From positions 62,001 to 126,000 of the forward strand of contig PAMZ01000003.1 of the NCBI GenBank assembly GCA_002707495.1: a stretch of DNA of 64,000 bases, given 5' to 3'. The translations under genes were made by a program, and so were the position numbers. The notes beneath the pieces were generated by a model that saw nothing but the letters and a program-made list of their open reading frames with translations, searched no databases and had not been told where the DNA came from. Source of the DNA: Halobacteriovoraceae bacterium. GTDB taxonomy: Bacteria > Bdellovibrionota > Bacteriovoracia > Bacteriovoracales > Bacteriovoracaceae. Within the stretch, counting starts at the first letter, position 1. Each line of letters starts with the position of its first letter. Positions 52,578-60,460 of the stretch are shown here, one piece after another.

Positions 52578-54022
52578 TAGACATCTAGTTGGGGGCGCTG
52601 CTCTCTTATTGAGGGTGTTGAAGTCATAGCTGGTGCCATTTCAATTTCATCCCCCATCATTTCCACCTGTCTTAAAAGGTTCACTGAAGAAGGCGCGACA
52701 AAGCGCATACTAGGTCTAACGTCAGTTCTAATGACCAAAGAGCTATCTTCAAAATATCGCCAGTATTGAAAATCTTGAAGATATTCATTTAAGTTTCTAT
52801 GATCTGTCTCAAGAAAACTTTTTTCCACGGCGACGATGAAGTGTGCAGGTCCAACCGAGGTAAACTTGAAATTCCCCGATAAAACCTTAGAAACCTCAGC
52901 CTGAAGTTCTTTTGCAAAGGTTTTCCAAAAAAATCTATTTGTTGGTCTTTGCCTGACAAATCCAACGAGCGCACTAAAATCAAGGAGAATATGTCGATAC
53001 GAGCTAGCTGCTTGATTAAAGCTAATATCATCCATCGCTTGCATAATCTCGAATTGATCTGTCTTATTGTCGATTGACTCTGGTCTTAAAGACTCTTTAA
53101 GTGCCGCTCTTCTATATTCGGAGCTAAGTTTCATCTCCAAATAATCCCAGTTAAAACCTTTAACTTCAGCAGCATTGAACTGAACCATAACAAGTAGGTC
53201 TGGATCTACGTGGGCCCCTTGAATTTTTATAGTGGTAAGTCCTTCTTCCATTACACCATATGCCACATCATAAGCCATTTCTTGAGCAAATAGACTGATT
53301 CCAGTTTGCGATCTTTTAGATAACCACAAATCTGGAAGGACTCTATACTTGGGTCGATTAAACCTAGGAGCTACTAATTTTTGTCCTGTTTCATTTAATT
53401 CTAAAACTGCAAATTCTAAAACACTATCCCATTGATCTAAAGTGCTAACTAATCTGCGTTTAAAATCCGTCAAATTTTCAACAACACCAAAGCCCCTCAT
53501 AAAGTCAGCAAGGTTTTGATCTTGTTTTTGTTGTTGATTATTTTTCTCTTGCAGCTGGACCAATCTTCTCCCACGAAGTCTTAGACGATTCAAACGCTGA
53601 GAAAGTTTAATATTCTGCTGGCTCAACTGGAGTTCATGATTTCTTCTTCGTAAAACAGATCTCAATTGATCAACAAGATTTAACTCTCCTCGTACATAGC
53701 CGTAGTGATCCAGTCCAAAAGTTGATCTCAAAAGTAGTTTTGAAGAGTCCCTATAGTAAAAAGCAAATTTTAGTCTGCCATCCTTAACCTTTGGGTGATG
53801 TTTAAATAATAATGTCCCTTGCGACATTTTTTTCACATCCACGATGGTAAAGTCCGGTGTATAAGTATTGAGAGAAACCCACATTTCATCTAGGTTTTGA
53901 TAATAATGAGCAAAAATTCCTATCTCTCTTAAACCGTCAGAGAGAGCTTTTGCATCAGCTATATCTTCAATTAGAATTGCGACCTGAAAGTCATGATTAT
54001 CAGCTAAATCCATTTTGCCCAT
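52577..54022 (-). CDS. Degenerate receiver-domain protein with coiled coil
   Basis: The 481-residue cytoplasmic protein starts with a receiver-like fold (about 10-125). VAILIEDIADAKALSDGL provides the acidic pair and DFTIVDVKKM the Asp, but the conserved Thr/Ser position reads AFYYRD and the conserved Lys reads GYVRG. Phosphorylation is therefore doubtful. A coiled coil follows (about 130-180; LRLRGRRLVQLQEKNNQQQ), then about 300 residues of unrecognised alpha/beta sequence. The start at 54022 is set by AAGGAG; the longer frame from 54073 is rejected. It is coupled to alr (TAATG). Confidence 0.7.
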   Translation of the reverse strand: MGKMDLADNHDFQVAILIEDIADAKALSDGLREIGIFAHYYQNLDEMWVSLNTYTPDFTIVDVKKMSQGTLLFKHHPKVKDGRLKFAFYYRDSSKLLLRSTFGLDHYGYVRGELNLVDQLRSVLRRRNHELQLSQQNIKLSQRLNRLRLRGRRLVQLQEKNNQQQKQDQNLADFMRGFGVVENLTDFKRRLVSTLDQWDSVLEFAVLELNETGQKLVAPRFNRPKYRVLPDLWLSKRSQTGISLFAQEMAYDVAYGVMEEGLTTIKIQGAHVDPDLLVMVQFNAAEVKGFNWDYLEMKLSSEYRRAALKESLRPESIDNKTDQFEIMQAMDDISFNQAASSYRHILLDFSALVGFVRQRPTNRFFWKTFAKELQAEVSKVLSGNFKFTSVGPAHFIVAVEKSFLETDHRNLNEYLQDFQYWRYFEDSSLVIRTDVRPSMRFVAPSSVNLLRQVEMMGDEIEMAPAMTSTPSIREQRPQLDV

Positions 54023-54100
54023 AATTCTCTCCTTAGAAGGGACCATCAAAATTATGTCATTTTGTAGGACCATTTGACAAGGGTTGTAGAGTTTCCGGGT

Positions 54101-54604
54101 TTAACGATGTTCCCTAATAAAATCAAGCACTTCTATTGCTGATTGAATCTTTTGATAGGCCTTATAGCTCTTTAATCTTTCATGATAAACTTCTGAAAGC
54201 ACTTTTTTGCCAAGCTTTGTCATGGGACGGTTTGAGTCACCTTCAATACGCTTCCAGCAAGTTTCAAAATCTGTGTCTAAAAAAAAGCCTTTGAAATCAC
54301 CTAAAATTTGCTGATTACCTTTCTCAAGTGCCCCACCTCCAAGCGCTAAGACAAGACTCTCTTCAGTCTTGGCAAACTCTTGCAAAAGACTTTTCTCAAT
54401 AGATCGAAACCTCTCCATTCCAACCCGCTCAATAAATTCTCCGAGGCTTTCATTAGCTTTTGCATCATTTTTGCGAATCACTTCGTCTAAATCTAGTAAC
54501 CGAAAATCAGCTAGCTCTGGGAATTGAGTTAGCTCTTGCAAAAGAGTCGATTTACCTGCTCCCGAAAAGCCAGTAATAAAAAATTTCTTATAACCCCTTT
54601 GCAA
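54101..54604 (-). CDS. aroK: Shikimate kinase
   Basis: The 167-residue P-loop kinase phosphorylates shikimate in the route to chorismate. Walker A is FITGFSGAGKSTLLQEL, the shikimate-binding region is DLDEVIRKNDAKANESLGEF (here with an unusual DEVI where D-x-x-I is common), ERFRSIE follows and LALGGGALEK is the GGG motif. RPMTKLG is the lid. Normal length. It is the first gene of the minus-strand block, and only 29 nt lie between its start and that of the divergent yceD. Confidence 0.85.
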   Translation of the reverse strand: MQRGYKKFFITGFSGAGKSTLLQELTQFPELADFRLLDLDEVIRKNDAKANESLGEFIERVGMERFRSIEKSLLQEFAKTEESLVLALGGGALEKGNQQILGDFKGFFLDTDFETCWKRIEGDSNRPMTKLGKKVLSEVYHERLKSYKAYQKIQSAIEVLDFIREHR

Positions 54605-54633
54605 GCTATACCCTTTAAGTTATTAACTGCGCT

Positions 54634-55179
54634 ATGACTGACGCAGAAAATCGATTAGAAGCTAATATTAATATTAACAAATTTCCCACCAATCAAACAC
54701 GGTTCTATCATTTGGACAAGACACAAGATTGGCTTGCCTCAATATTGAAAGAGCTGAATGAAAAGGTTTCTGATAAATCTGACGACTCCAAGCTTTCCGA
54801 GACTACCATTGAGTGTGAGCTCTCGATTACAAAGAAACAGAAATCCCATATGGGAAATTATTTAGTAGTGAAAGGGCATTTCAAAGCTAATTTTCTAACT
54901 GAGTGCGTAAGAACTTTGGAGGAAATGCGCGATTCTGTCGAGACTGAAATCAAGGCCTGCTTTGTTCCAAAATATCTCGAAACCGAGGAAAGCTTTCAAG
55001 ATCAGACTGAGGTCTTCGAAGATGATCAAATGCTTGAGCTTTATTTTTATGACAAGGGTGATGTACAACTGGCTGAAATGATTCATGAGCAGGTCTATCT
55101 AAATGTTAATCAATATCCCGTCCTTGATCCCGATGCTGAACTTGCGTGGGGCAATGACGGTGGCAGTAACAAGCACTAA
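54634..55179 (+). CDS. yceD: YceD-family (DUF177) protein
   Basis: The 181-residue protein matches DUF177: an N-terminal strand region, then GHFKANFLTECVRTLEEM (the conserved xxxCxRCL-type motif, here with one Cys) and, near the end, DLxEMIHEQVYLNVNQYPV as the family's conserved E-x-hydrophobic-L-P segment. YceD is known to be linked with 23S rRNA or large-subunit assembly, and it lies before rpmF in most bacteria, as here. No membrane segment. Confidence 0.88.
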   Translation: MTDAENRLEANININKFPTNQTRFYHLDKTQDWLASILKELNEKVSDKSDDSKLSETTIECELSITKKQKSHMGNYLVVKGHFKANFLTECVRTLEEMRDSVETEIKACFVPKYLETEESFQDQTEVFEDDQMLELYFYDKGDVQLAEMIHEQVYLNVNQYPVLDPDAELAWGNDGGSNKH

Positions 55180-55199
55180 AAACATTTGGAAAAAAACAT

Positions 55200-55228
55200 T
55201 TGGCATCTGACTCGTAATATTATAAATA
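55200..55228 (+). promoter_or_regulatory. Possible rpmF promoter
   Basis: TTGGCA (55200-55205), a 17-bp spacer and TAAATA (55223-55228) lie 50 nt before the rpmF start. A tandem AACATTTGG pair (55181-55189, 55195-55203) overlaps the -35 element. The match is moderate; the AT-rich surroundings raise the chance of a false hit. Confidence 0.35.
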
Positions 55229-55278
55229 GTTAGCTCTTTTAAATTGCACATTAAGATATTAATTATATGGAGTAAAAT

Positions 55279-55491
55279 ATGGCAGTACCTAAGAAGAAGA
55301 CATCTGTTTCAAGAAAAGGTCTAAGACGAGCTGGACAGCATCACAAATTATATAGAAAGCACCCCATGGGATGCCCAAACTGTGGTGATTTAACACTTCC
55401 ACATAAAGCTTGCCCAAGTTGTGGTTTTTACCGCGGTAAGCAAGTATTTGAAGTTAAAGCTGACGCTGAGGAAACTGAAGCTGAAGCCTAG
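55279..55491 (+). CDS. rpmF: 50S ribosomal protein L32
   Basis: The 70-residue protein shows the L32 hallmarks: MAVPKKKTSVSRKGLRRAGQ at the N-terminus and a zinc ribbon GCPNCGDLTLPHKACPSCGF with four Cys. The acidic tail (KADAEETEAEA) is slightly longer than usual. GGAG lies 9 nt upstream of the ATG. Its place between yceD and fab genes is conserved. A strong terminator follows at 55538. Confidence 0.98.
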   Translation: MAVPKKKTSVSRKGLRRAGQHHKLYRKHPMGCPNCGDLTLPHKACPSCGFYRGKQVFEVKADAEETEAEA

Positions 55492-55537
55492 TCTTATTTG
55501 ACGATTAAAAAATAAGCTCAATATAATGAACACCAAC

Positions 55538-55576
55538 AAGCCTTCAAGTTATGAACATAATTTGAAGGCTTTTTTA
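55538..55576 (+). terminator. Strong terminator after rpmF
   Basis: A near-perfect stem of about 15 bp (AAGCCTTCAAGTTATG with its partner ending TTGAAGGCTT) leads into TTTTTTA. It separates rpmF from the fab genes, so fabH needs read-through or its own promoter. Confidence 0.85.
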
Positions 55577-55597
55577 TTAGATTGAATTAGGAAAAAT

Positions 55598-56590
55598 ATG
55601 AACACACGAATCCTTGGAACTGGAAAATATCATCCTGACAATATTGTCACTAACGAAGAAATCTCAAAAAGAGTTGATACAAGTGATGAATGGATCGTGC
55701 AGCGAACGGGAATTAAAGAACGTAGAGTTGGCTCCGTTAAAAATGATGAAATGCCCAGTGGAATGGCCGCTCGTGCAGCGAAGATCGCCCTAGAGCAAGC
55801 GGGAGTTAAGCCAGATGAAATAGATATGATTCTCTTTTCTGTTACTCTTCCCGATTATATGTTTCCTAATTCTGCCTCCGTCCTTCAACATAAACTAGGA
55901 ATTAAAAATAAATGTGCCTGCCTCGATATAAATGCAGCATGTACCGGTTGGGTTTACGGACTCACTCTCGCGAATTCACTTATCAAAACGGGAGTCTATA
56001 AAAAGATTCTTCTCTGTGGAACTGAAATGGCTTCTGGTTTTAACAATTGGGATGACCGAGCGACTTGTGTTCTTTTTGGAGATGGCTCAGGTGCAGTTGT
56101 TTTAGGAGCAGACGATAGTGAAAATGGATCTCAAATAATTGATAGTATTCTCACTTCCGACTCGAGTAAAAGAGAGTCTTTAATCCTTCCTGCAGGGGGA
56201 GCTATTGAACCTGTGAGACAAAAAACTTTAGATGAGAACCGTCAATGGATGAGTATGGATGGACAAGTGGTTTTTAAAAATGCTGTTAAAACCATGTCTT
56301 CACATTGCGCCACTCTTTTGAAGCGAAATAACATGACCGTGGATGATGTGGATTGGTTTATTCCTCACCAGGCCAATCTTCGAATTATTGAAACCACAGG
56401 CCAGCTATTAAAGTTTCCAGCGGAAAAAACAATTGTAAACGTCGAGAAGTATGCCAATACTTCTAGTGCCTCTATTCCCGCAGCTCTTCATGAAGCGGTG
56501 ATGGACGGTCGAATAAAGAGAGGTGATACACTTCTTTTTGCTGCTTTCGGAGCCGGGCTAACTTCAGGGGCAACACTTCTTAAATTCTAG
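55598..56590 (+). CDS. fabH: Beta-ketoacyl-ACP synthase III
   Basis: The 330-residue enzyme condenses acetyl-CoA with malonyl-ACP to begin fatty acid synthesis. Catalytic Cys is in NAACTGWVYGL (about 113), His in IPHQANLRI and Asn in EKYANTSSAS. TSDEWIVQRTGIKERR is the family N-terminal motif. Length normal. First gene of fabH-fabD-fabG-acpP-fabF. plsX, which usually sits between rpmF and fabH, is not here. Confidence 0.97.
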   Translation: MNTRILGTGKYHPDNIVTNEEISKRVDTSDEWIVQRTGIKERRVGSVKNDEMPSGMAARAAKIALEQAGVKPDEIDMILFSVTLPDYMFPNSASVLQHKLGIKNKCACLDINAACTGWVYGLTLANSLIKTGVYKKILLCGTEMASGFNNWDDRATCVLFGDGSGAVVLGADDSENGSQIIDSILTSDSSKRESLILPAGGAIEPVRQKTLDENRQWMSMDGQVVFKNAVKTMSSHCATLLKRNNMTVDDVDWFIPHQANLRIIETTGQLLKFPAEKTIVNVEKYANTSSASIPAALHEAVMDGRIKRGDTLLFAAFGAGLTSGATLLKF

Positions 56591-56599
56591 GAGCATGAT

Positions 56600-57526
56600 A
56601 TGGGTGTAACATTAATTTTTCCGGGACAAGGTTCCCAGTATGTCGGAATGGCAAAAGATGAAAATCTGCTGCAAGTTGCAGACAAAGTTCTTGGTTTTTC
56701 TCTCTCTGATATTTGCGAAAATGGACCAGAAGAAAAATTAAAACTCACGGAATATACTCAACCTGCGATAGTCACTCACTCTGTGGCATTATTCCAAAAG
56801 CTAAAAACTATTTTAGATCAAAAAAATATTCAAATTGATCGAGTACTTGGACATTCAGTTGGTGAATTCTCAGCTCTCGTAGCTAGCGGAGCCCTGAGTT
56901 TTGAGGATGCGGTTAAAGCGGTTAATCTTCGTGGGAAATATATGCAAGAAGCCGTTCCAGCTGGAAAAGGGGCGATGTATGCCATTCTCAGAGTACCAGG
57001 TGAAATGGTTGCCCAAGCTTGTGAGGCTGTTAGTACTGGTGAAGAACAAGTTATGTGTGCCAATTTCAATGATCCCACTCAAGTGGTTATTTCCGGGCAT
57101 GCAGGTGCTTGCGAGAAAGCCGTGACTTGGCTTAAAAAAAATTATGAAGGAAAGCAAATGGCAAAAGAGCTTCCTGTTTCAGCGCCCTTTCATTCCAGTC
57201 TTATGAAGCCTGCTGAAGAAAAACTAGCCGCTCACTTAGATACAATTACCATTGCAGAAAATAGAATACCTTATATAGCAAATATTGATGCTCAAGAATA
57301 TCGAACAGATGGAGCTAATATTAAGCGAAACTTAGTGAAGCAAGTTTGCGGCTCCGTCCTTTGGACCCAAAGTATGCAAAGTCTTCCTGACAATACCATT
57401 TGTATTGAAGTCGGACCTGGTAAAGTTCTCACTGGACTCAATAAGAGAATAAATAATACTTTTAAAACTTATAACCTAGACTCTGGGTTTGAAGGACTTG
57501 AGGAGTTTTTAAATGAACTATCCTGA
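56600..57526 (+). CDS. fabD: Malonyl-CoA:ACP transacylase
   Basis: The 308-residue enzyme moves malonyl from CoA to ACP. Catalytic Ser lies in GHSVGEFSAL (about 88), the Arg that binds malonate follows in VNLRGKYMQEAV, and His in PVSAPFHSSLM. IFPGQGSQYVGM opens the protein. It starts 9 nt after fabH and overlaps fabG by 14 nt. Confidence 0.97.
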   Translation: MGVTLIFPGQGSQYVGMAKDENLLQVADKVLGFSLSDICENGPEEKLKLTEYTQPAIVTHSVALFQKLKTILDQKNIQIDRVLGHSVGEFSALVASGALSFEDAVKAVNLRGKYMQEAVPAGKGAMYAILRVPGEMVAQACEAVSTGEEQVMCANFNDPTQVVISGHAGACEKAVTWLKKNYEGKQMAKELPVSAPFHSSLMKPAEEKLAAHLDTITIAENRIPYIANIDAQEYRTDGANIKRNLVKQVCGSVLWTQSMQSLPDNTICIEVGPGKVLTGLNKRINNTFKTYNLDSGFEGLEEFLNELS

Positions 57527-58268
57527 TTTAGAAAATAAAACCGTGTTGGTTACAGGTGCTAGTCGAGGGATTGGTCGAGCGATTGCAGAGGCACTAGCAA
57601 AACAAAAGGCTCATGTTGTTTTTAATTATCGTGGGGATGAGTCAAAAGCCAACGAATTGGCTGAACATTTAAAAAGTCTTGGAGCCAGTAAAGTGGGCGC
57701 TATCCAGTTTGATGTTACTGACTTTGATATGATGAAAACTAATATTGATGCTTATGTAAAAGAGAACGGTCCTATTAGCGGACTGGTCAATAATGCCGGG
57801 ATTTCAAAAGATCAATTAGTTCTCAGAGTCAAGCCAGAAGATATCGACTCAATCCTTAACGTGAATTTAAAAGCGGCAATGGTTTTGACCAATCATCTTT
57901 CACGACAATTTCTAAAGGCCAAAGATGTTTCAGTGGTAAATATGAGTTCTGTTGTGGGTCTTATGGGAAATATTTCTCAAAGTGTTTATGCTGCTTCCAA
58001 AGCCGGCATGATTGGCTTTACAAAAAGCTTTGCCAAGGAATTAGCCTCTCGGAAAGTAAGATGCAATGCAGTATGCCCGGGTTTTATTGCTACCGAGATG
58101 ACGGAAAATTTAGAAGAAAAAGCTAAAGATCATTATCTTCAGGCAATCCCACTGGGAAGTTATGGAGAAACAGAAGACGTTGCGGCGCTCACTTTATTTT
58201 TGTTAAGTAACTCATCGAAATATATTACCGGAGAAGTGATTAAGGTTGACGGTGGTTTATACATTTAA
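57513..58268 (+). CDS. fabG: 3-oxoacyl-ACP reductase
   Basis: The 251-residue short-chain dehydrogenase reduces 3-oxoacyl-ACP with NADPH. Cofactor motif TGASRGIGRAIAE, the NNAGI strand and the catalytic Ser...YxxxK in MSSVVGLMG and YAASKAG are clear, as is the GFIATEMTENL segment typical of FabG. Length normal. It overlaps fabD by 14 nt and precedes acpP. Confidence 0.96.
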   Translation: MNYPDLENKTVLVTGASRGIGRAIAEALAKQKAHVVFNYRGDESKANELAEHLKSLGASKVGAIQFDVTDFDMMKTNIDAYVKENGPISGLVNNAGISKDQLVLRVKPEDIDSILNVNLKAAMVLTNHLSRQFLKAKDVSVVNMSSVVGLMGNISQSVYAASKAGMIGFTKSFAKELASRKVRCNAVCPGFIATEMTENLEEKAKDHYLQAIPLGSYGETEDVAALTLFLLSNSSKYITGEVIKVDGGLYI

Positions 58269-58302
58269 CTAGAATGGGGAAGAATTTTTTAAGGAGTTAA
58301 GT

Positions 58303-58536
58303 ATGGAAATTCAAGACAAAGTAATTAACATCGTATCTGAAGCAGCGAACGTAGAAGCTGGAAATATTAAATCTGAGACAAGCTTCATTGATGATCTCAA
58401 TCTAGACTCTCTAGATATGGTAGAAATGATGATGAAGATGGAAGAAGAGTTTGGGATCGAGATCCCAGAAGAAAAAACTGAAGATTTAAAGACTATTGGT
58501 GATGTCGCAAAATATTTAAAAGACAACGCTAACTAA
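58303..58536 (+). CDS. acpP: Acyl carrier protein
   Basis: The 77-residue acidic four-helix protein carries the phosphopantetheine Ser in LNLDSLDMVEMMM (Ser about 40). Helix II recognition residues (DMVEMMMKMEEEFG) follow. Strong AAGGAG lies before the ATG. A terminator 24 nt downstream should make acpP mRNA more plentiful than fabF mRNA, as seen in many bacteria. Confidence 0.98.
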   Translation: MEIQDKVINIVSEAANVEAGNIKSETSFIDDLNLDSLDMVEMMMKMEEEFGIEIPEEKTEDLKTIGDVAKYLKDNAN

Positions 58537-58560
58537 GCTTCATTTAAAAAAACTTATTTG

Positions 58561-58585
58561 AGCCTCCTCGTGAGGCTTTTTTTTT
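58561..58585 (+). terminator. Terminator between acpP and fabF
   Basis: Stem AGCCTC/GAGGCT, a 5-nt loop and a run of nine T. It likely lets only part of the transcripts run on into fabF, whose start is 25 nt further. Confidence 0.85.
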
Positions 58586-58609
58586 AGGACATTTTTTAAG
58601 GTAGTCACT

Positions 58610-59857
58610 ATGCAAATACAAAGAGTCGCGATCACAGGAGTCAGTGCCATTTGTGGTTTAGGAAATAGTATGAATGAAGTTTGGGATAATGCTCTCAAAG
58701 GTCAATCTGGAATCAGTTTGATTGAAGGAGCAAATCCAGAAATGTGGCCAGTAGTTTTTGCAGGTCAGGTTCGAAACTTTGAAGTGTCTCCAGATATTAT
58801 TGATCCTAAAGAGCAAAAAAGATTTGATACCTTTATTCATTATGCTCTTCATGCAGCAGATGAAGCAGTGAGAAGCTCAGGATTACTCGACTCAGGCTAT
58901 GATCCCCTGATGATGGGATCCATTATGGGAGTCGGTCTTGGTGGTTTTCCTATGATCGAAGAGATGCACACCATTTATCATGACAAAGGTCCAAGACGAG
59001 TCAGCCCGTTTTTTATCCCAGGATTTATTCCTAATATGACTTCAGGAAAGATCTCTCTCAAATACAATATGAAGGGCGTAAACTATGCGACTTCTAGTGC
59101 TTGTGCCTCTGCATCTCATGCGATTGGAGCGGCTGCAATGGAAATCATGATGGGACGCCAAGACTCCATGGTGACAGGTGGTGCTGAAGCGGTTCTCTCC
59201 GGACTTACCATGGCGGGATTTTCTAATATGAAAGCTCTCTCTAAATGGAATGATCGTCCTTCTGAGGCTAGTCGTCCCTTCGATAAAGAGAGAAATGGCT
59301 TTGTTATGGGTGAAGGGGCAGGAATTATCGTTCTTGAAAACCTGGAAAAAGCCAAAGCAAGAGGTGCCAAGATAATCGCTGAGGTCGTTGGTTTCGGTGC
59401 TACTGCAGATGCCTATCATATCACCGCTCCTGAACCTGAAGGAGCTGGAACTGTTCCCTGTATGGAACAAGCACTTCGGTATGCAGGAATAAACAAAGAA
59501 GACATTGATTATATAAATGCTCATGGGACCTCAACTCCCTTGGGTGATATCGCAGAAACGAAGGCCATAAAAAAGGTCTTTGGTGATCATGCTTATAAGC
59601 TCAATGTCTCTTCAACTAAGTCTATGCATGGTCATCTACTTGGAGCAGCTGGTGGATTAGAATCAGTCATGTGTATTAAAGCTTTAGAGACGGGAACGAT
59701 TCCTCCAACGATTAATCTCAACGAAGCTGACCCCGAATGTGACTTAAATTATACAGCTAATGAAGCTGTCAAAAGAGAGATCCGTTACGCTCTTAATAAT
59801 TCATTTGGTTTTGGTGGAACGAACTCTACAACAATTTTTAAAAAGTTTGAGGGCTAG
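58610..59857 (+). CDS. fabF: Beta-ketoacyl-ACP synthase II
   Basis: The 415-residue condensing enzyme elongates acyl-ACP. Cys is in ATSSACASASHAIGAA (about 165), His in NAHGTSTPLGD and in KSMHGHLLGAAGG; Lys in the latter completes the set. FGFGGTNSTTIF is the terminal loop. Length is normal. Its end overlaps the convergent gene at 59838 by 20 nt. Confidence 0.97.
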   Translation: MQIQRVAITGVSAICGLGNSMNEVWDNALKGQSGISLIEGANPEMWPVVFAGQVRNFEVSPDIIDPKEQKRFDTFIHYALHAADEAVRSSGLLDSGYDPLMMGSIMGVGLGGFPMIEEMHTIYHDKGPRRVSPFFIPGFIPNMTSGKISLKYNMKGVNYATSSACASASHAIGAAAMEIMMGRQDSMVTGGAEAVLSGLTMAGFSNMKALSKWNDRPSEASRPFDKERNGFVMGEGAGIIVLENLEKAKARGAKIIAEVVGFGATADAYHITAPEPEGAGTVPCMEQALRYAGINKEDIDYINAHGTSTPLGDIAETKAIKKVFGDHAYKLNVSSTKSMHGHLLGAAGGLESVMCIKALETGTIPPTINLNEADPECDLNYTANEAVKREIRYALNNSFGFGGTNSTTIFKKFEG

Positions 59858-60320
59858 ATTTTTTCGGGAGAAATTGCTTTATTTTTTCCCTTTCAGTTGC
59901 GGGAACATAATTTATTGAATCTATTATGTCAGGCTCGAGATCTCTGGTTTTAAAAAAGAAAATCTTTTGCTGTCCGTCTTCTATTTCAGCCTTCATCTCA
60001 GTTGTTACCGGAATATAGTAAAATACTTTCTGCAAGAGCTGGTGTTCTTTTAAAAATGTATTTTTTCCCTTTAGAATCTTATCCGTTCTCAATGAATATC
60101 TTAACTTCGTTTTCTTATAAGGCAGGACACATGGACCATCAGGTTTTATCTCGACAAAATCCTCATCAAAGCAGCCAATATAGAGCATCTTCCCCGTTAA
60201 AATAATATCAGCTGATTCTACTCGCTGTTTGAGCTTATAGGGATCTTCAACGCTTGGAGCTGAATTGCCCCAGGACATAATAGAAAGTATGACTAATATA
60301 AAACTGATTATTATCTTCAT
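59838..60320 (-). CDS. Small secreted protein of unknown function
   Basis: The 160-residue product has a signal peptide (MKIIISFILVILSIMSWGNS). The mature part reads VESADIILTGKMLYIGCFDE, a strand pattern found in small OB-like or TIMP-like secreted domains (ADIIVxGxV), with a possible disulphide between GCFDED and GPCVLPYKK. The TIMP/NTR similarity is only a shape resemblance. It overlaps the end of fabF by 20 nt and stands alone on its strand. Confidence 0.65.
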   Translation of the reverse strand: MKIIISFILVILSIMSWGNSAPSVEDPYKLKQRVESADIILTGKMLYIGCFDEDFVEIKPDGPCVLPYKKTKLRYSLRTDKILKGKNTFLKEHQLLQKVFYYIPVTTEMKAEIEDGQQKIFFFKTRDLEPDIIDSINYVPATEREKIKQFLPKKSSPQTF

Positions 60321-60366
60321 CTTGATCTATTCTAACATGAAGATGCGTCGTATCCAATAAATCGAT

Positions 60367-60404
60367 ACTTAGGCGATTCTTGACAAAAAATTCACAGCCT
60401 AAGT
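60367..60404. promoter_or_regulatory. Inverted repeat before glyA
   Basis: ACTTAGGC (60367-60374) and GCCTAAGT (60397-60404) are perfect 8-bp complements with a 22-bp gap. Half-site centres are 30 bp apart, about three helix turns, and the right arm ends next to the probable -35 element. An operator for a dimeric regulator of glyA is inferred. Confidence 0.45.
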
Positions 60405-60405
60405 C

Positions 60406-60434
60406 ATGACAAGTTAATCAATATTCCTTACGAT
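60406..60434 (+). promoter_or_regulatory. Probable glyA promoter
   Basis: ATGACA (60406-60411), a 17-bp spacer and TACGAT (60429-60434) lie 26 nt before the ATG. Both hexamers miss one or two consensus bases. An upstream TTGACA at 60380 has no matching -10 at the right distance. Confidence 0.4.
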
Positions 60435-60460
60435 ACCTAGAGATTCACAAAGGACCAACC

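Noticed and set aside
59042..59524. 160-codon minus-strand frame inside fabF
   Set aside because: It lies wholly opposite a well-recognised gene and its product has no plausible domain or signal.
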